NCBI RefSeq assembly: GCF_021227995.1
Contig: NZ_CP089301.1
Location: 2,480,001 to 2,544,000, forward strand
Origin: Novosphingobium kaempferiae
GTDB lineage: Bacteria; Pseudomonadota; Alphaproteobacteria; Sphingomonadales; Sphingomonadaceae
DNA length: 64,000 nt
Direction of reading: 5' to 3'
A program made the position numbers and the translations under genes. A model generated the notes under the pieces. The model saw only the letters and a list, made by a program, of their open reading frames with translations. It was not told the DNA's origin and made no database searches. This document shows, in pieces, positions 1-8,314 of the stretch; positions within the stretch are counted from its first letter, which is position 1, and each line of letters begins with the position of its first letter.

Positions 1-1
1 G

Positions 2-40
2 GTCCGGGTCGTCACGACGATCGATTTCTACCTCAAATGA
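2..40 (+). CDS. C-terminal fragment of an unidentified protein
   Basis: One forward frame is open from the left edge and ends at a TGA at 38-40, giving the tail VRVVTTIDFYLK. It stops six bases before the hairpin at 46-69, where a convergent gene could end. The piece is too short to assign a family, and an intergenic origin cannot be excluded. Confidence 0.3.
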   Translation, partial: VRVVTTIDFYLK

Positions 41-45
41 GAAAA

Positions 46-69
46 CCCGTCCGGGTCACTCCGGACGGG
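46..69 (-). terminator. Intrinsic terminator of the porin gene
   Basis: CCCGTCCGG (46-54) and CCGGACGGG (61-69) form a perfect 9-bp GC-rich stem with a 6-base loop. Read on the minus strand the stem is followed by TTTTC, as expected for a rho-independent terminator 36 bases after the stop codon of the TorF-type porin. Confidence 0.75.
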
Positions 70-104
70 CCGCCTCCTGCGATTTTCTCGTAATTGTGTA
101 TCGA

Positions 105-869
105 TCAGAACGATGCGGTCAGCGTCGCAACCACCGTGTCGTCGGTGTAGCTGTCAACGCTCGGGCCAGTGACGCCGATATAGGAAACGCTGAGCGACAG
201 CGGGCCGAACAGCGACGCCGAGGCACCGATCGACCAGTCGAGGCCAGTCTTGTCCGCGTTGCAGTAGTAGCACGGCGCCAGCACGCCATCGGTGTAGCCG
301 AGGTGTCCCGAGACGGTCAGCGGCGTGTTCGGCACTCCGATGTCGACGTTGCTGTAGAGATAGAGGTTGTCGTCCTTCTTGGTGCCGGCGAAGTTCGGCA
401 GTGACTTCTGGTCCCACGCATAAGTGGCGCCGACCTTGAGCTTGGCCGGACCGACCTGCCCGGACACCGAGGCATAGGGCTCAAAGAACTCGGCATGGCC
501 GACGTGGCCGTTCGGATAGGCGTAGTAGAGCAGGCCACCATCGAAGGTCAGGCCGGGCGTGACTTCGCCGGTCCAGCCGCCGAACAGGTCGAGTTCAGTG
601 TGACCGTAGGTCGAACCGAGGTCGATCGAGGATCCCCAGGTGCCCACGTAGAACCCGCTGGCGTGCGAAACAGTGATGCCGCCCTGGATCGCAATGTCGC
701 CCGCCGACTGAGAAACGCCGCGGAAACGATAGTCGGTGGTGACAGCGGCGCTGCCGGTGGCGGTGAATTCCTTGGGCGCCTCAGCGTCCTGCGCAAGTGC
801 CGGCGCGGCGGAAAGCGCAGTGCCCGCAAGGAGAGTGGCGGCGATTACGCCGCGGACGGACAAGAGCAT
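105..869 (-). CDS. TorF-family putative outer-membrane porin
   Basis: A 254-residue protein. The start is placed at the ATG at 869, which opens a clear Sec signal peptide (MLLSVRGVIAATLLAGTALS... ending APALAQ); the frame stays open further upstream but that part is not signal-like. The mature protein alternates short beta strands, for example AAVTTDYRFRGVSQS near the N-terminus, and ends in a strand finishing with Phe (VVATLTASF), the usual signature for assembly by the BAM complex. The TDYRFRGVSQ start and the length match the TIGR02001/TorF group of predicted porins. It probably forms a small beta-barrel for passive solute entry; the substrate is unknown. It is monocistronic with its own terminator at 46-69. 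Confidence 0.8.
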   Translation of the reverse strand: MLLSVRGVIAATLLAGTALSAAPALAQDAEAPKEFTATGSAAVTTDYRFRGVSQSAGDIAIQGGITVSHASGFYVGTWGSSIDLGSTYGHTELDLFGGWTGEVTPGLTFDGGLLYYAYPNGHVGHAEFFEPYASVSGQVGPAKLKVGATYAWDQKSLPNFAGTKKDDNLYLYSNVDIGVPNTPLTVSGHLGYTDGVLAPCYYCNADKTGLDWSIGASASLFGPLSLSVSYIGVTGPSVDSYTDDTVVATLTASF

Positions 870-960
870 GGTTTTTCCCTCACAAATTATTGTCTTTGCT
901 GCTTGTCCCACCTGCGTCAGTCGCATGAGGTCTCGTCCCGGACCCCGATTGCGGCAACAC

Positions 961-1017
961 AATATTGCTGCACCGCACCCAGAGTTCGCACAAGAAAAAT
1001 TTCAGAACAGCAATATT
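961..1017. repeat. 10-bp inverted repeat in the porin/phosphoesterase intergenic region
   Basis: AATATTGCTG (961-970) and CAGCAATATT (1008-1017) are exact inverse copies separated by 37 bases in an AT-richer stretch between two divergent genes. This could be an operator for the porin or chance; nothing else supports it. Confidence 0.25.
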
Positions 1018-1112
1018 AGAGAAATGATATGTGGATTTTATGCCACGCATACCGCTGAGATATGCAACGGGTTGTGCAGGACGCAGCGCCGGTTTATACC
1101 GCAATGCAATAA

Positions 1113-1901
1113 ATGCTGAGCACCATACGCAAGCTTCTGGGCCGGGCCGAACCTCGGCGAGCCCCCTCGACCCCCTCCGGTGAACGGGTGTATGCCGTGG
1201 GCGATATCCATGGCCGGGCCGATCTCTTCGAGGATCTGATCCACACTATCGAGAAGGACGACGCCGAGCGCGGCCGTGCGCATACGACGGTCGTTTTGCT
1301 GGGCGACCTTATCGATCGCGGCCACGACAGCGCCGCCGTCGTTGCGCGGGCACGTGAGTGGGGTTTGCAGCGCGAGGTGGAGTTCATCCAGGGCAACCAC
1401 GAGGAAATGCTCCTCGTCGCGCGCAACGATAAGGATGCGCTGCGCGGCTTCCTCAAGTTCGGCGGGCTGGAGACGATCCAGTCCTACGGCGTCGACAAGG
1501 AAGCCTTGCTTGCCGCCGAACCGGAAGAGATGCAGCGCCTGATGAACGAGGTCATCCCACAGGACGACTTCGACTTCCTAGACAGCTTCAAGAAGATGGT
1601 CCGCATCGGTGACTACGTGTTCGTCCATGCTGGCGTGCGCCCGGAAACGCCGCTGGAGCACCAGCTCGGCCGCGATTGCCGCTGGATTCGCGAGCCGTTC
1701 CTTAGCCATCGCGGGGATTTCGGCGCGTTCGTGGTGCATGGCCATACGATCACGCAGGAGCCGGACGTGTGCGACAACCGCATCGGCATCGACACCGGGG
1801 CGTTCCTGCACGGTACGCTCACCGCGATCGGCCTCCAGGGCACCGACCGGTGGTTCCTGACCGCCAGCGACGCGGAAAAATCCTGCAGGGAAGCCGCTTA
1901 A
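1113..1901 (+). CDS. Metallophosphoesterase (serine/threonine phosphatase-like)
   Basis: A 262-residue cytoplasmic protein with the full calcineurin-type metal site: GDIHGR (residues 30-35), GDLIDRG (64-70), GNHE (94-97) and a distal HGHT. These motifs coordinate two metal ions and define bacterial PrpA/PrpE or ApaH-like phosphatases. It begins at the ATG at 1113; no strong ribosome-binding site precedes it. The spacing and size best fit the family often annotated as serine/threonine protein phosphatase in alphaproteobacteria. The substrate (phosphoprotein or a dinucleotide such as Ap4A) cannot be told from sequence. The neighbours (porin, RNase P RNA) are divergent or convergent, so it is a single-gene unit. 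Confidence 0.85.
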   Translation: MLSTIRKLLGRAEPRRAPSTPSGERVYAVGDIHGRADLFEDLIHTIEKDDAERGRAHTTVVLLGDLIDRGHDSAAVVARAREWGLQREVEFIQGNHEEMLLVARNDKDALRGFLKFGGLETIQSYGVDKEALLAAEPEEMQRLMNEVIPQDDFDFLDSFKKMVRIGDYVFVHAGVRPETPLEHQLGRDCRWIREPFLSHRGDFGAFVVHGHTITQEPDVCDNRIGIDTGAFLHGTLTAIGLQGTDRWFLTASDAEKSCREAA

Positions 1902-1910
1902 GTTCCTTAA

Positions 1911-2371
<461 letters not shown>

Positions 2372-2373
2372 GG

Positions 2374-3078
2374 TCACCTAGCACGACCGATGTCGCGCTC
2401 CAACAGGAGTTCGAACAGGATTCCGCCGATTTCCCCGTCGATCTCGCCGTCGATGTACTCGGGACGCCAGCGGCGCTGAAATGCACCTACTGCAGCCCTA
2501 CCGTCCGTTATGTCGTACCCGAAACGCTCCAGCGCGAGATAGAAGGCGCCCGGGTTGTCGTAGAACAGGTTCATCTTCGCCTTGGGGATCTCCAGGGCGA
2601 GACCGAGTTCGCCGAGGCGGTTCCAGTCGAAGTATTCGCCCGGATCCTGCTTGCGGGCAGGCGCGATGTCGGAGTGCGCCACGACGTTGGCCCGGGGGAT
2701 GTCATGCCGGTCCATGATGTCGGCGAGCAGCGGCAGCAGCGCGTCCATCTGCGGCTCCGGGAACGGGCGGTAGCCCCATTCGTGGCCGGGATTGACCAGT
2801 TCGATGCCGACGCTGACCGAATTGATGTCCGTCTCGCCGCGCCAGTAGGAGCGTCCGGCATGCCAGGCCCGCTTGTCCTCGGGGACCAGCAAGGTGACAA
2901 TGCCCTCCTCGTCGATCATGTAGTGCGCGGAGACCTCGGCCTCCGGATCGCACATGCGCTCCAGCGCCTCGTCGGCGGACTTCATGCCGGTGTAGTGCAG
3001 CACGACCATGCTGACCGGCAGCTTGCGCTCGTTCCAGTTGGGAGAGGCGACGGTGCGATTGACGAGCCAGCGGTTCAT
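2374..3078 (-). CDS. N-acetylmuramoyl-L-alanine amidase (Amidase_2, AmiD-like)
   Basis: A 234-residue zinc amidase. The Amidase_2 core is visible as VVLHYTG (first zinc His), the Tyr-bearing SAHYMID, AWHAGRSYW, SVGIELVNPG and VVAHSDIAPARKQDPGEYFDW (second zinc His, Lys and Asp), followed by a C-terminal peptidoglycan-binding-like helical part. It cleaves the bond between MurNAc and the stem peptide. There is no signal peptide, so a cytoplasmic role in muropeptide recycling (AmpD-like) is as likely as a periplasmic one. The ATG at 3078 is chosen because AGGAAAGG lies about 11-14 bases upstream; an in-frame TTG at 3102 would overlap chpT. It follows chpT on the same strand with a 20-bp gap. Confidence 0.88.
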   Translation of the reverse strand: MNRWLVNRTVASPNWNERKLPVSMVVLHYTGMKSADEALERMCDPEAEVSAHYMIDEEGIVTLLVPEDKRAWHAGRSYWRGETDINSVSVGIELVNPGHEWGYRPFPEPQMDALLPLLADIMDRHDIPRANVVAHSDIAPARKQDPGEYFDWNRLGELGLALEIPKAKMNLFYDNPGAFYLALERFGYDITDGRAAVGAFQRRWRPEYIDGEIDGEIGGILFELLLERDIGRAR

Positions 3079-3098
3079 CGTGTCGCGCGCCCCTTTCC

Positions 3099-3740
3099 TC
3101 AAACCCTCGGCAGCATCGCGCCGAGGACGAGAGCGTCCTCCGCCAGCACGTACTGCAACTGGCCCTTCAGTTCGACCGCCAGCTGGTGCAGCATCGCGGC
3201 GGGCGCGGTGCGGCTCGACAGTTCGCCTTCGGGCAAGGTGCCTTCCAGCGCCGAGCCGACCGAACGGTCGAAGGCAATGCGCGGGCCCGCGGCGCGGACG
3301 ACGAGCTCGCTGTGGTTATCGCGGTATTCCGCCGCGATCTCCAGCGTACCGCCGCGCGGCAGCGCTTCCAGCCCGATCAGCGCAAAGTTCAGCAGCGTCT
3401 TGATCGCTGCCTTGGGCAGCGAATCGCTCGGCAGCGCCCAGGCGAGCGTCACGCGCGGGTTGTTGGCGACGAGCGCATCGACGAGCACCTTGGCCTCGCT
3501 CACCGCCACCATCTCGCCGAAGCCGCCCGCCGCGCCGAAGGCAAGACGGAAGAATCGCAGCTTGTCGGTCGAAATCCGGGCGCTCTGATCGAGCAGCTCG
3601 AAGCAGCGCTGGCGCATCTCCGGGTCTTTTTCGTCCGCCAGCAGTTCGAGGCCGTTCGTCAGCGCACCGACGGGGCTCAGCATGTCGTGGCAAAGGCGCG
3701 AACACAGGAGGCTGGCAAGTTCGATCGAACTCGTGGTCAT
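3099..3740 (-). CDS. chpT: Histidine phosphotransferase ChpT
   Basis: A 213-residue protein starting MTTSSIELASLLCSRLCHDM. The motif LCHDMLSPVGAL places the phospho-accepting histidine at residue 18. It is followed by a helical-hairpin dimerisation region and a degenerate ATPase-like domain with LVVRAAGPR and the end LVLGAMLPRV. In Caulobacter, ChpT relays phosphate from CckA to CtrA and CpdR and so controls the cell cycle; the same role is inferred here. The frame is open far upstream across the next gene, but the ATG at 3740 is the start supported by homology. The JAMM gene lies 37 bp upstream on the same strand, which suggests co-transcription. Confidence 0.85.
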   Translation of the reverse strand: MTTSSIELASLLCSRLCHDMLSPVGALTNGLELLADEKDPEMRQRCFELLDQSARISTDKLRFFRLAFGAAGGFGEMVAVSEAKVLVDALVANNPRVTLAWALPSDSLPKAAIKTLLNFALIGLEALPRGGTLEIAAEYRDNHSELVVRAAGPRIAFDRSVGSALEGTLPEGELSSRTAPAAMLHQLAVELKGQLQYVLAEDALVLGAMLPRV

Positions 3741-3777
3741 GGGCTTGAGCTGCTCTTTCGTACTTCTCTGACCCTGC

Positions 3778-4182
3778 CTATTCGACGACGCGGAACGGCT
3801 GGGCGGCAAATCCATTGGCGTTATCGCGCCAGAAAGCAACCTCGCTCTCGGAGATGATCGCCCAGATGCGCGAATCCCCGGTGGAATGTTCCTGATCCGT
3901 GGCAGACGGTACGGAAATCCCCGCAGGATGAGAGTGATAGTAGCCCAGCACCCGCGCCCCTCCCTGACGTTCGGCCTTGTGCGCCGCCAGCAGCGCCACG
4001 GGATCGATCTCGAAGTGAATGCGCCGGTCCTGCGCGACATTGACCGCCGCCTGTGCCAGTTCGATCCGCTCGAAAGCGCCGCTTTTGCTGCCCAGCAACA
4101 GCCCGCAGCATTCCTCCGGAGCGGCACGGCGCGCTTCCCGCTCCAATGTGGCGAGAACACCTCTTGTCACTTCGACGATCAT
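3778..4182 (-). CDS. Mov34/MPN/PAD-1 (JAMM) family metallopeptidase
   Basis: A 134-residue single-domain protein. The complete JAMM zinc motif HSHPAGISVPSATD (H-x-H-x7-S-x2-D) is present in the second half, with an upstream Glu in EECCGLLLG. In eukaryotes this fold removes ubiquitin; bacterial members cut C-terminal extensions from sulfur-carrier proteins or act in cysteine biosynthesis. No ubiquitin-like or sulfur-carrier gene lies nearby, so the substrate is open. The ATG at 4182 starts the conserved MIVEVTRG; a TTG two codons earlier is possible. The start codon is only 18 bp from that of the divergent pseudouridine synthase gene. Confidence 0.85.
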   Translation of the reverse strand: MIVEVTRGVLATLEREARRAAPEECCGLLLGSKSGAFERIELAQAAVNVAQDRRIHFEIDPVALLAAHKAERQGGARVLGYYHSHPAGISVPSATDQEHSTGDSRIWAIISESEVAFWRDNANGFAAQPFRVVE

Positions 4183-4200
4183 CCCCAAATCCTACCTACA

Positions 4201-5154
4201 ATGGGGGTCGTTACAAACATCATCGAAGGCGAAGTCGCGAACGGCGGCCGGATCGACAAGGCGCTCGCCGAAGTCAGCGGTCTTTCGCGCGAACGCATCA
4301 AGGCGCTCATGGGCGAAGGGCGCATCTCGCTGGCAGGCAAGCCGGTCGCGCAGGCCTCGCTCAAGGTGGAGCCCGGCACCCGCTTCGCCATCGACGTGCC
4401 TGAAGCCGCGCCTGCCGAAGCGGTGGCGCAGGATATCCCGCTCGTCGTCGTCTACGAAGACGACCATCTCATCATCGTCGACAAGCCTGCGGGCCTCGTC
4501 GTCCATCCGGCGGCGGGCAACCTCGACGGGACGCTGGTGAACGCGCTGCTTCACCACTGCCGGGGCCAGCTCTCGGGCATTGGCGGTGTCGCCCGCCCGG
4601 GCATCGTCCATCGCATCGACAAGGATACGTCGGGCCTGCTGGTCGTCGCCAAGACCGACAAGGCGCACGAGGGACTGGCCGTCCAGTTCGCCGATCACTC
4701 GATCGAGCGCGCCTACCACGCGGTCGTCGGCGGCCGCCCGGTGCCGGTGGCCGGAACCGTACGCGGCGCGATCGCGCGCTCGGTGCATGATCGCAAGAAG
4801 ATGGCACTGGTCGAGGCCAGAGACGAAGGGCGCCGCGGCAAGCACGCCATCACCCATTTTCGCACGCTGGAGGCGCTGCGCGGCGCCACGCTGGTGGAGT
4901 GCCGCCTGGAAACCGGGCGCACGCATCAGGTTCGCGTTCACATGGCGTCAATCGGTCATGCGCTATTAGGAGATCCTGTCTATGGGCGAACCCCTTCTCC
5001 GCTGCGCCCGAGTCTCCAGCGACTCGGTTTTTCCCGCCAAGCCTTGCACGCCGCGGAACTTGGGTTCGTTCACCCCGTTTCAAAGGAAAGGGTCCATTTC
5101 GCGAGCCCGCTGCCCGACGACATGCGGACACTGATCGACGAACTGCGACACTGA
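4201..5154 (+). CDS. rluD: RluA-family 23S rRNA pseudouridine synthase (RluD-like)
   Basis: A 317-residue enzyme with an N-terminal S4 RNA-binding domain (GGRIDKALAEVSGLSRERIKA, residues about 17-37) and an RluA-type catalytic domain. The signature HRIDKDTSGLLVVAKT contains the catalytic Asp; further conserved blocks are DKPAGLVVHPAAGN and ETGRTHQVRVHMA. Length and architecture fit RluC/RluD; RluD is favoured because in alphaproteobacteria it sits just upstream of rpoH, as here. RluD makes the pseudouridines in helix 69 of 23S rRNA. The ATG at 4201 agrees with the family start although the frame is open upstream. Confidence 0.87.
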   Translation: MGVVTNIIEGEVANGGRIDKALAEVSGLSRERIKALMGEGRISLAGKPVAQASLKVEPGTRFAIDVPEAAPAEAVAQDIPLVVVYEDDHLIIVDKPAGLVVHPAAGNLDGTLVNALLHHCRGQLSGIGGVARPGIVHRIDKDTSGLLVVAKTDKAHEGLAVQFADHSIERAYHAVVGGRPVPVAGTVRGAIARSVHDRKKMALVEARDEGRRGKHAITHFRTLEALRGATLVECRLETGRTHQVRVHMASIGHALLGDPVYGRTPSPLRPSLQRLGFSRQALHAAELGFVHPVSKERVHFASPLPDDMRTLIDELRH

Positions 5155-5250
5155 AATCGCAAATCCATGCTAACGTATAAGGGTGGTCACAAGCTAAGAC
5201 GCCTATGAAGGGTTTTAGACCGTGTACCGACCTAGAAAGGACGGATGATC

Positions 5251-6150
5251 GTGAGCAATAATCGAAACCTGCCGAGTGTCCCGGCCCTGGGTGGTGAGCA
5301 GAGCCTCAACCGCTACCTGTCGGAGATCCGCAAGTTCCCGATCTTGGCTCCTGAGCAGGAATACATGCTCGCCAAGCGCTATTCGGAACATCAGGATCCG
5401 GCGGCAGCCGCCCAGCTGGTGACCAGCCACCTGCGCCTCGTCTCCAAGATCGCCATGGGCTACCGCGGCTACGGCCTGCCGGTGTCCGAACTGATCTCCG
5501 AAGGCAACATCGGCCTGATGCAGGGCGTCAAGAAGTTCGAGCCCGAAAGGGGCTTCCGCCTTGCCACTTACGCGATGTGGTGGATCAAGGCCTCGATCCA
5601 GGAATACATCCTGCGGTCGTGGAGCCTCGTGAAGATGGGCACCACCGCTGCGCAGAAGAAGCTGTTCTTCAACCTGCGCCGCATGAAGAAGAACCTCGAC
5701 GCCTACGAGGACACCGACCTGCACCCCGACGATGTCGCGAAGATCGCGACCACGCTGGGCGTCTCGCAGACCGAGGTCGTCAACATGAACCGGCGCATGA
5801 TGATGGGCGGCGATGCCTCGCTGAACGTCTCTCTGCGCGAGGAAGGCGAAGGCCAGTGGATGGACATCCTCGCGGATGAACGCCCGCTGCAGGACGAAAC
5901 CGTCGCGGACGCCGAGGAAGCCTCGGTTCGCCACGACATGCTGGTCGAAGCCATGGGTTCGCTCAACGAGCGCGAGCGCGACATCCTGACGGAGCGCCGC
6001 CTCACCGACGATCCCAAGACGCTGGAAGAACTGAGCCAGGTCTATTCGGTCAGCCGCGAGCGCGTGCGCCAGATCGAGGTTCGCGCCTTTGAGAAGCTGC
6101 AGAAGGCCATGAACCGCATCGCCGGCGAAAAGCGCCTGCTGCCGGCCTGA
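5251..6150 (+). CDS. rpoH: RNA polymerase heat-shock sigma factor RpoH (sigma-32)
   Basis: A 299-residue sigma-70 family protein with region 1.2 (LNRYLSEIRKFP), region 2 (DELISEG-like SELISEGNIGLMQGVKKFEP, RLATYAMWWIKASIQEYI), the diagnostic RpoH box QKKLFFNLRR, and region 4 with DDPKTLEELSQVYSVSRERV. It directs RNA polymerase to heat-shock promoters such as those of clpP and groE. The GTG at 5251 is preferred because AGGA lies 9 bases upstream; the ATG at 5245 leaves only 3 bases. It lies 96 bp after rluD and ends at a strong shared terminator at 6173-6216. A possible RpoH promoter is seen upstream of clpP in this window. Confidence 0.93.
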   Translation: MSNNRNLPSVPALGGEQSLNRYLSEIRKFPILAPEQEYMLAKRYSEHQDPAAAAQLVTSHLRLVSKIAMGYRGYGLPVSELISEGNIGLMQGVKKFEPERGFRLATYAMWWIKASIQEYILRSWSLVKMGTTAAQKKLFFNLRRMKKNLDAYEDTDLHPDDVAKIATTLGVSQTEVVNMNRRMMMGGDASLNVSLREEGEGQWMDILADERPLQDETVADAEEASVRHDMLVEAMGSLNERERDILTERRLTDDPKTLEELSQVYSVSRERVRQIEVRAFEKLQKAMNRIAGEKRLLPA

Positions 6151-6172
6151 TCTTCGTCAGGCTGCAAGCTAA

Positions 6173-6216
6173 GCAAACAGCGGCCGGGGGACTTATCCTC
6201 CGGCCGCTTTGCTTTG
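6173..6216. terminator. Bidirectional terminator between rpoH and the RIP-like gene
   Basis: AGCGGCCGG and CCGGCCGCT form a GC-rich stem with neighbouring partly paired bases. T-rich tracts follow on both strands (TTGCTTTGC forward, TGTTTGCTT reverse). It can end both the rpoH transcript and the convergent MFS/RIP transcript. Confidence 0.75.
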
Positions 6217-6227
6217 CGCCGCCGAGG

Positions 6228-6824
6228 CTAGACGATCTTGGGCACGAAGATGCCCTTGTCGGGCCAGTTGATCCGCTCGGACCATGTTCCCCAGCTGTTG
6301 AGCGGCTTGTCGCTGCCCGCGTAGTCGTTGACGTACAGCGACTTCGCCGGATCCTTGAGCAGGTTCGATACGTCTCGCTGGATGGTCCAGAACCGCAGCG
6401 CCTCCGAAACGACGAAGATCAGGCGGATCAGATCCTGCTTCTCGCCCAGCATGAAATCGGAACCCTTCGCGCCGGGTCGATGGAACGAGAGCTTGCGCAC
6501 CGCCACCTCAAGCAGCCCCGCGCTCAGTTCGATCCGCTCAAGGTGCATGCACAGGTCGTTGTAGTTGCCCCCGAACTCCAGCGTCCTGGCGCCGGGCACC
6601 TCCGGGAAACCAGCGTCGGGGATGCGCCACGGACCCGCACCACAATCGATGGCGATGACATAGAGCGTCTGGTGATCGATGAAGAGGGTCACCGCATTGC
6701 CGTATTCGGTCCGCAGCACCACTTCCGACAGTTGCGGCTTGCGGTCGAGCACGATGACCTTGCGGAGCATGCACAAGTCCGGATCGTATTGACGCGCGGT
6801 CAGCAGCACGTCGAGCTTCGCCAT
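6228..6824 (-). CDS. Ribosome-inactivating protein (rRNA N-glycosylase) homologue
   Basis: A 198-residue protein that aligns by eye with ricin A chain from its middle to its end. TLYVIAIDCG corresponds to ricin NAYVVGYRAG, LEFGGNYNDL to FAFGGNYDRL, VVSEALRFWTIQ to MISEAARFQYIE, and LNSWGTWSERI to ENSWGRLSTAI. All five active-site residues are present in order: Y55, Y88, E141, R144 and W178 (ricin Y80, Y123, E177, R180, W211). This fold removes one adenine from the sarcin-ricin loop of large-subunit rRNA and stops translation. The N-terminus is shorter than in ricin and there is no signal peptide or lectin chain. The ATG at 6824 has GAGGGAG six bases upstream. It follows an MFS gene by 68 bp on the same strand. 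Activity, target and immunity are not known; a non-toxic role is possible. Confidence 0.85.
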   Translation of the reverse strand: MAKLDVLLTARQYDPDLCMLRKVIVLDRKPQLSEVVLRTEYGNAVTLFIDHQTLYVIAIDCGAGPWRIPDAGFPEVPGARTLEFGGNYNDLCMHLERIELSAGLLEVAVRKLSFHRPGAKGSDFMLGEKQDLIRLIFVVSEALRFWTIQRDVSNLLKDPAKSLYVNDYAGSDKPLNSWGTWSERINWPDKGIFVPKIV

Positions 6825-6892
6825 GTCTCTCCCTCTCTTCTGCCGGGCAGGAGAGACCACAAGCCTTGAGTTCAAACAAGTTACGGTGGCTG

Positions 6893-8119
6893 TTAGGCTC
6901 CGCGCGGATGCAACCGCAGCAGCGGCACCCAGAACAGCGCCGCCACCGCTACGCCTGCAAAAGTCCAGAACATGCCGGTGTAACTGCCGGTGAGGTCGTA
7001 GATCAGGCCGTAGAGTGGCGGCGTCGCCAGCATCGCCAGCAGGATCGCGCCTGACAGGAGGCCCATGGCGCGCCCTACTCCCCGCTGCCCGAAGATGCGC
7101 GGGGCGAGGTAGCTCTCGGCCGGGACCATCAGCCCGCCGAACAGGCCCGTGATCGCGACGCCCAGCGCGATCACGGCATAGCCCGACTGCGCCTGCGTCA
7201 GGCAGGCCATGCCTGCTGCGAAGCCGCCGAGGCCGCAGAACATCAGGATGCGCGGGCCCACCTTGTCGGCAAGCGCGGCGAAGCTCAGCTTGGCGGTGAA
7301 GCCGCAGGCCGCGTAGATCGAGATCAGCGGCGCCGCCTGCGCCGCCGTCACCCCGGTGTCGATCGCCAGCGGGGCGAGGTTCGTAATCATCCCCTTCATG
7401 CCCGCCGTGACGATCGAGACAGTGACGGCGATCATCCAGAACGTCGGGTCGCTCAGAATCTCGCGCGCGGAGATCGGCTTCCTTGCGAGTTCCGCCTGCG
7501 CCTGCTGTGGAGGCTCTTCCGCGCCGTCGGGGTTGAGGCCCCGGTCGGAGGGGCGATCGATCACCAGCATGGCCATCGGGATCGTCCAGATGAACAGCAC
7601 CACCGCCAGAGCCCGCAGCGCCATGCGCCAGTCGAAGGCGGCGAACAGGCCCGAGACGATCAGCGGGAACACGAAGCCCCCCGCCGAAATCCCGGCGATG
7701 GCGATGCCGACCGCCCTGCCCCGTTTCTGCGCGAACCAGCGAGAGAGCAGCACCGTGATCGCCACTGGTCCCGTCAGCACGTTGGCGGGCGCGATCAGCA
7801 CGCCGAAGATCACCAGCACTTGCGTGAACGAGGTCGCCAGCGAGATCGCCACGTAACCCAGCCCCAGGCATACCCCGCCCGTCACCATCAGCCGCCGCAG
7901 CGGAAAGCGGTCCATCAGCGTCCCGAGCAGCGGCGCCAGGATCGCACTCATGCCCGACATCACCGTCATCGCCAGCATCAGCACGGTGCGGCTGGGCTTG
8001 AACTCCTGCGCCAGCGGCACCGCGACGATGGAGTAGGTCGCCGCGACCATCCCCGTCGCCGCCAGCAGCATGAAGCCGACCGCCACCTGCCTCCACCCCA
8101 CGCCGAACGATGCCGCCAT
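6893..8119 (-). CDS. MFS transporter, monocarboxylate/oxalate-formate antiporter type
   Basis: A 408-residue integral membrane protein with about twelve hydrophobic helices in two halves of six. The loop between helices 2 and 3 reads GTLMDRFPLRRL, a variant of the G-x3-D-R-x-G-R-R MFS signature, and a charged central loop (around PSDRGLNPDGAEE) separates the halves. The general look matches the OxlT/MCT-like branch that moves small carboxylates, but the substrate is unknown. The ATG at 8119 starts MAASFGVGWRQ and has GGGAG nine bases upstream; the frame is open earlier with no sensible start. It heads a probable two-gene unit with the RIP-like gene. Confidence 0.85.
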   Translation of the reverse strand: MAASFGVGWRQVAVGFMLLAATGMVAATYSIVAVPLAQEFKPSRTVLMLAMTVMSGMSAILAPLLGTLMDRFPLRRLMVTGGVCLGLGYVAISLATSFTQVLVIFGVLIAPANVLTGPVAITVLLSRWFAQKRGRAVGIAIAGISAGGFVFPLIVSGLFAAFDWRMALRALAVVLFIWTIPMAMLVIDRPSDRGLNPDGAEEPPQQAQAELARKPISAREILSDPTFWMIAVTVSIVTAGMKGMITNLAPLAIDTGVTAAQAAPLISIYAACGFTAKLSFAALADKVGPRILMFCGLGGFAAGMACLTQAQSGYAVIALGVAITGLFGGLMVPAESYLAPRIFGQRGVGRAMGLLSGAILLAMLATPPLYGLIYDLTGSYTGMFWTFAGVAVAALFWVPLLRLHPRGA

Positions 8120-8314
8120 GCGCCTGCTCTCCCGTCTCTCGTTATGGCGAAGGTATCGGAGAGATCGGTCGCAACTGCAAATGAAACGTCGATATGGCGA
8201 ATACACTCATCGGTGGAGCGTCGCGCCGCGCCGCTTCAAGGACGCTGGCGCAGCCCCTGCGATCTGGACTAGAGAGGACGTTCTTCTGTCACTTCTCCCG
8301 GGCATCTCTCCTCC

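Noticed and set aside
6228..8096. A 622-codon continuous frame joining the RIP-like protein to the region of the MFS gene
   Set aside because: The upstream part is the MFS gene read in the wrong frame; the RIP-like protein has its own ATG and ribosome-binding site at 6824.
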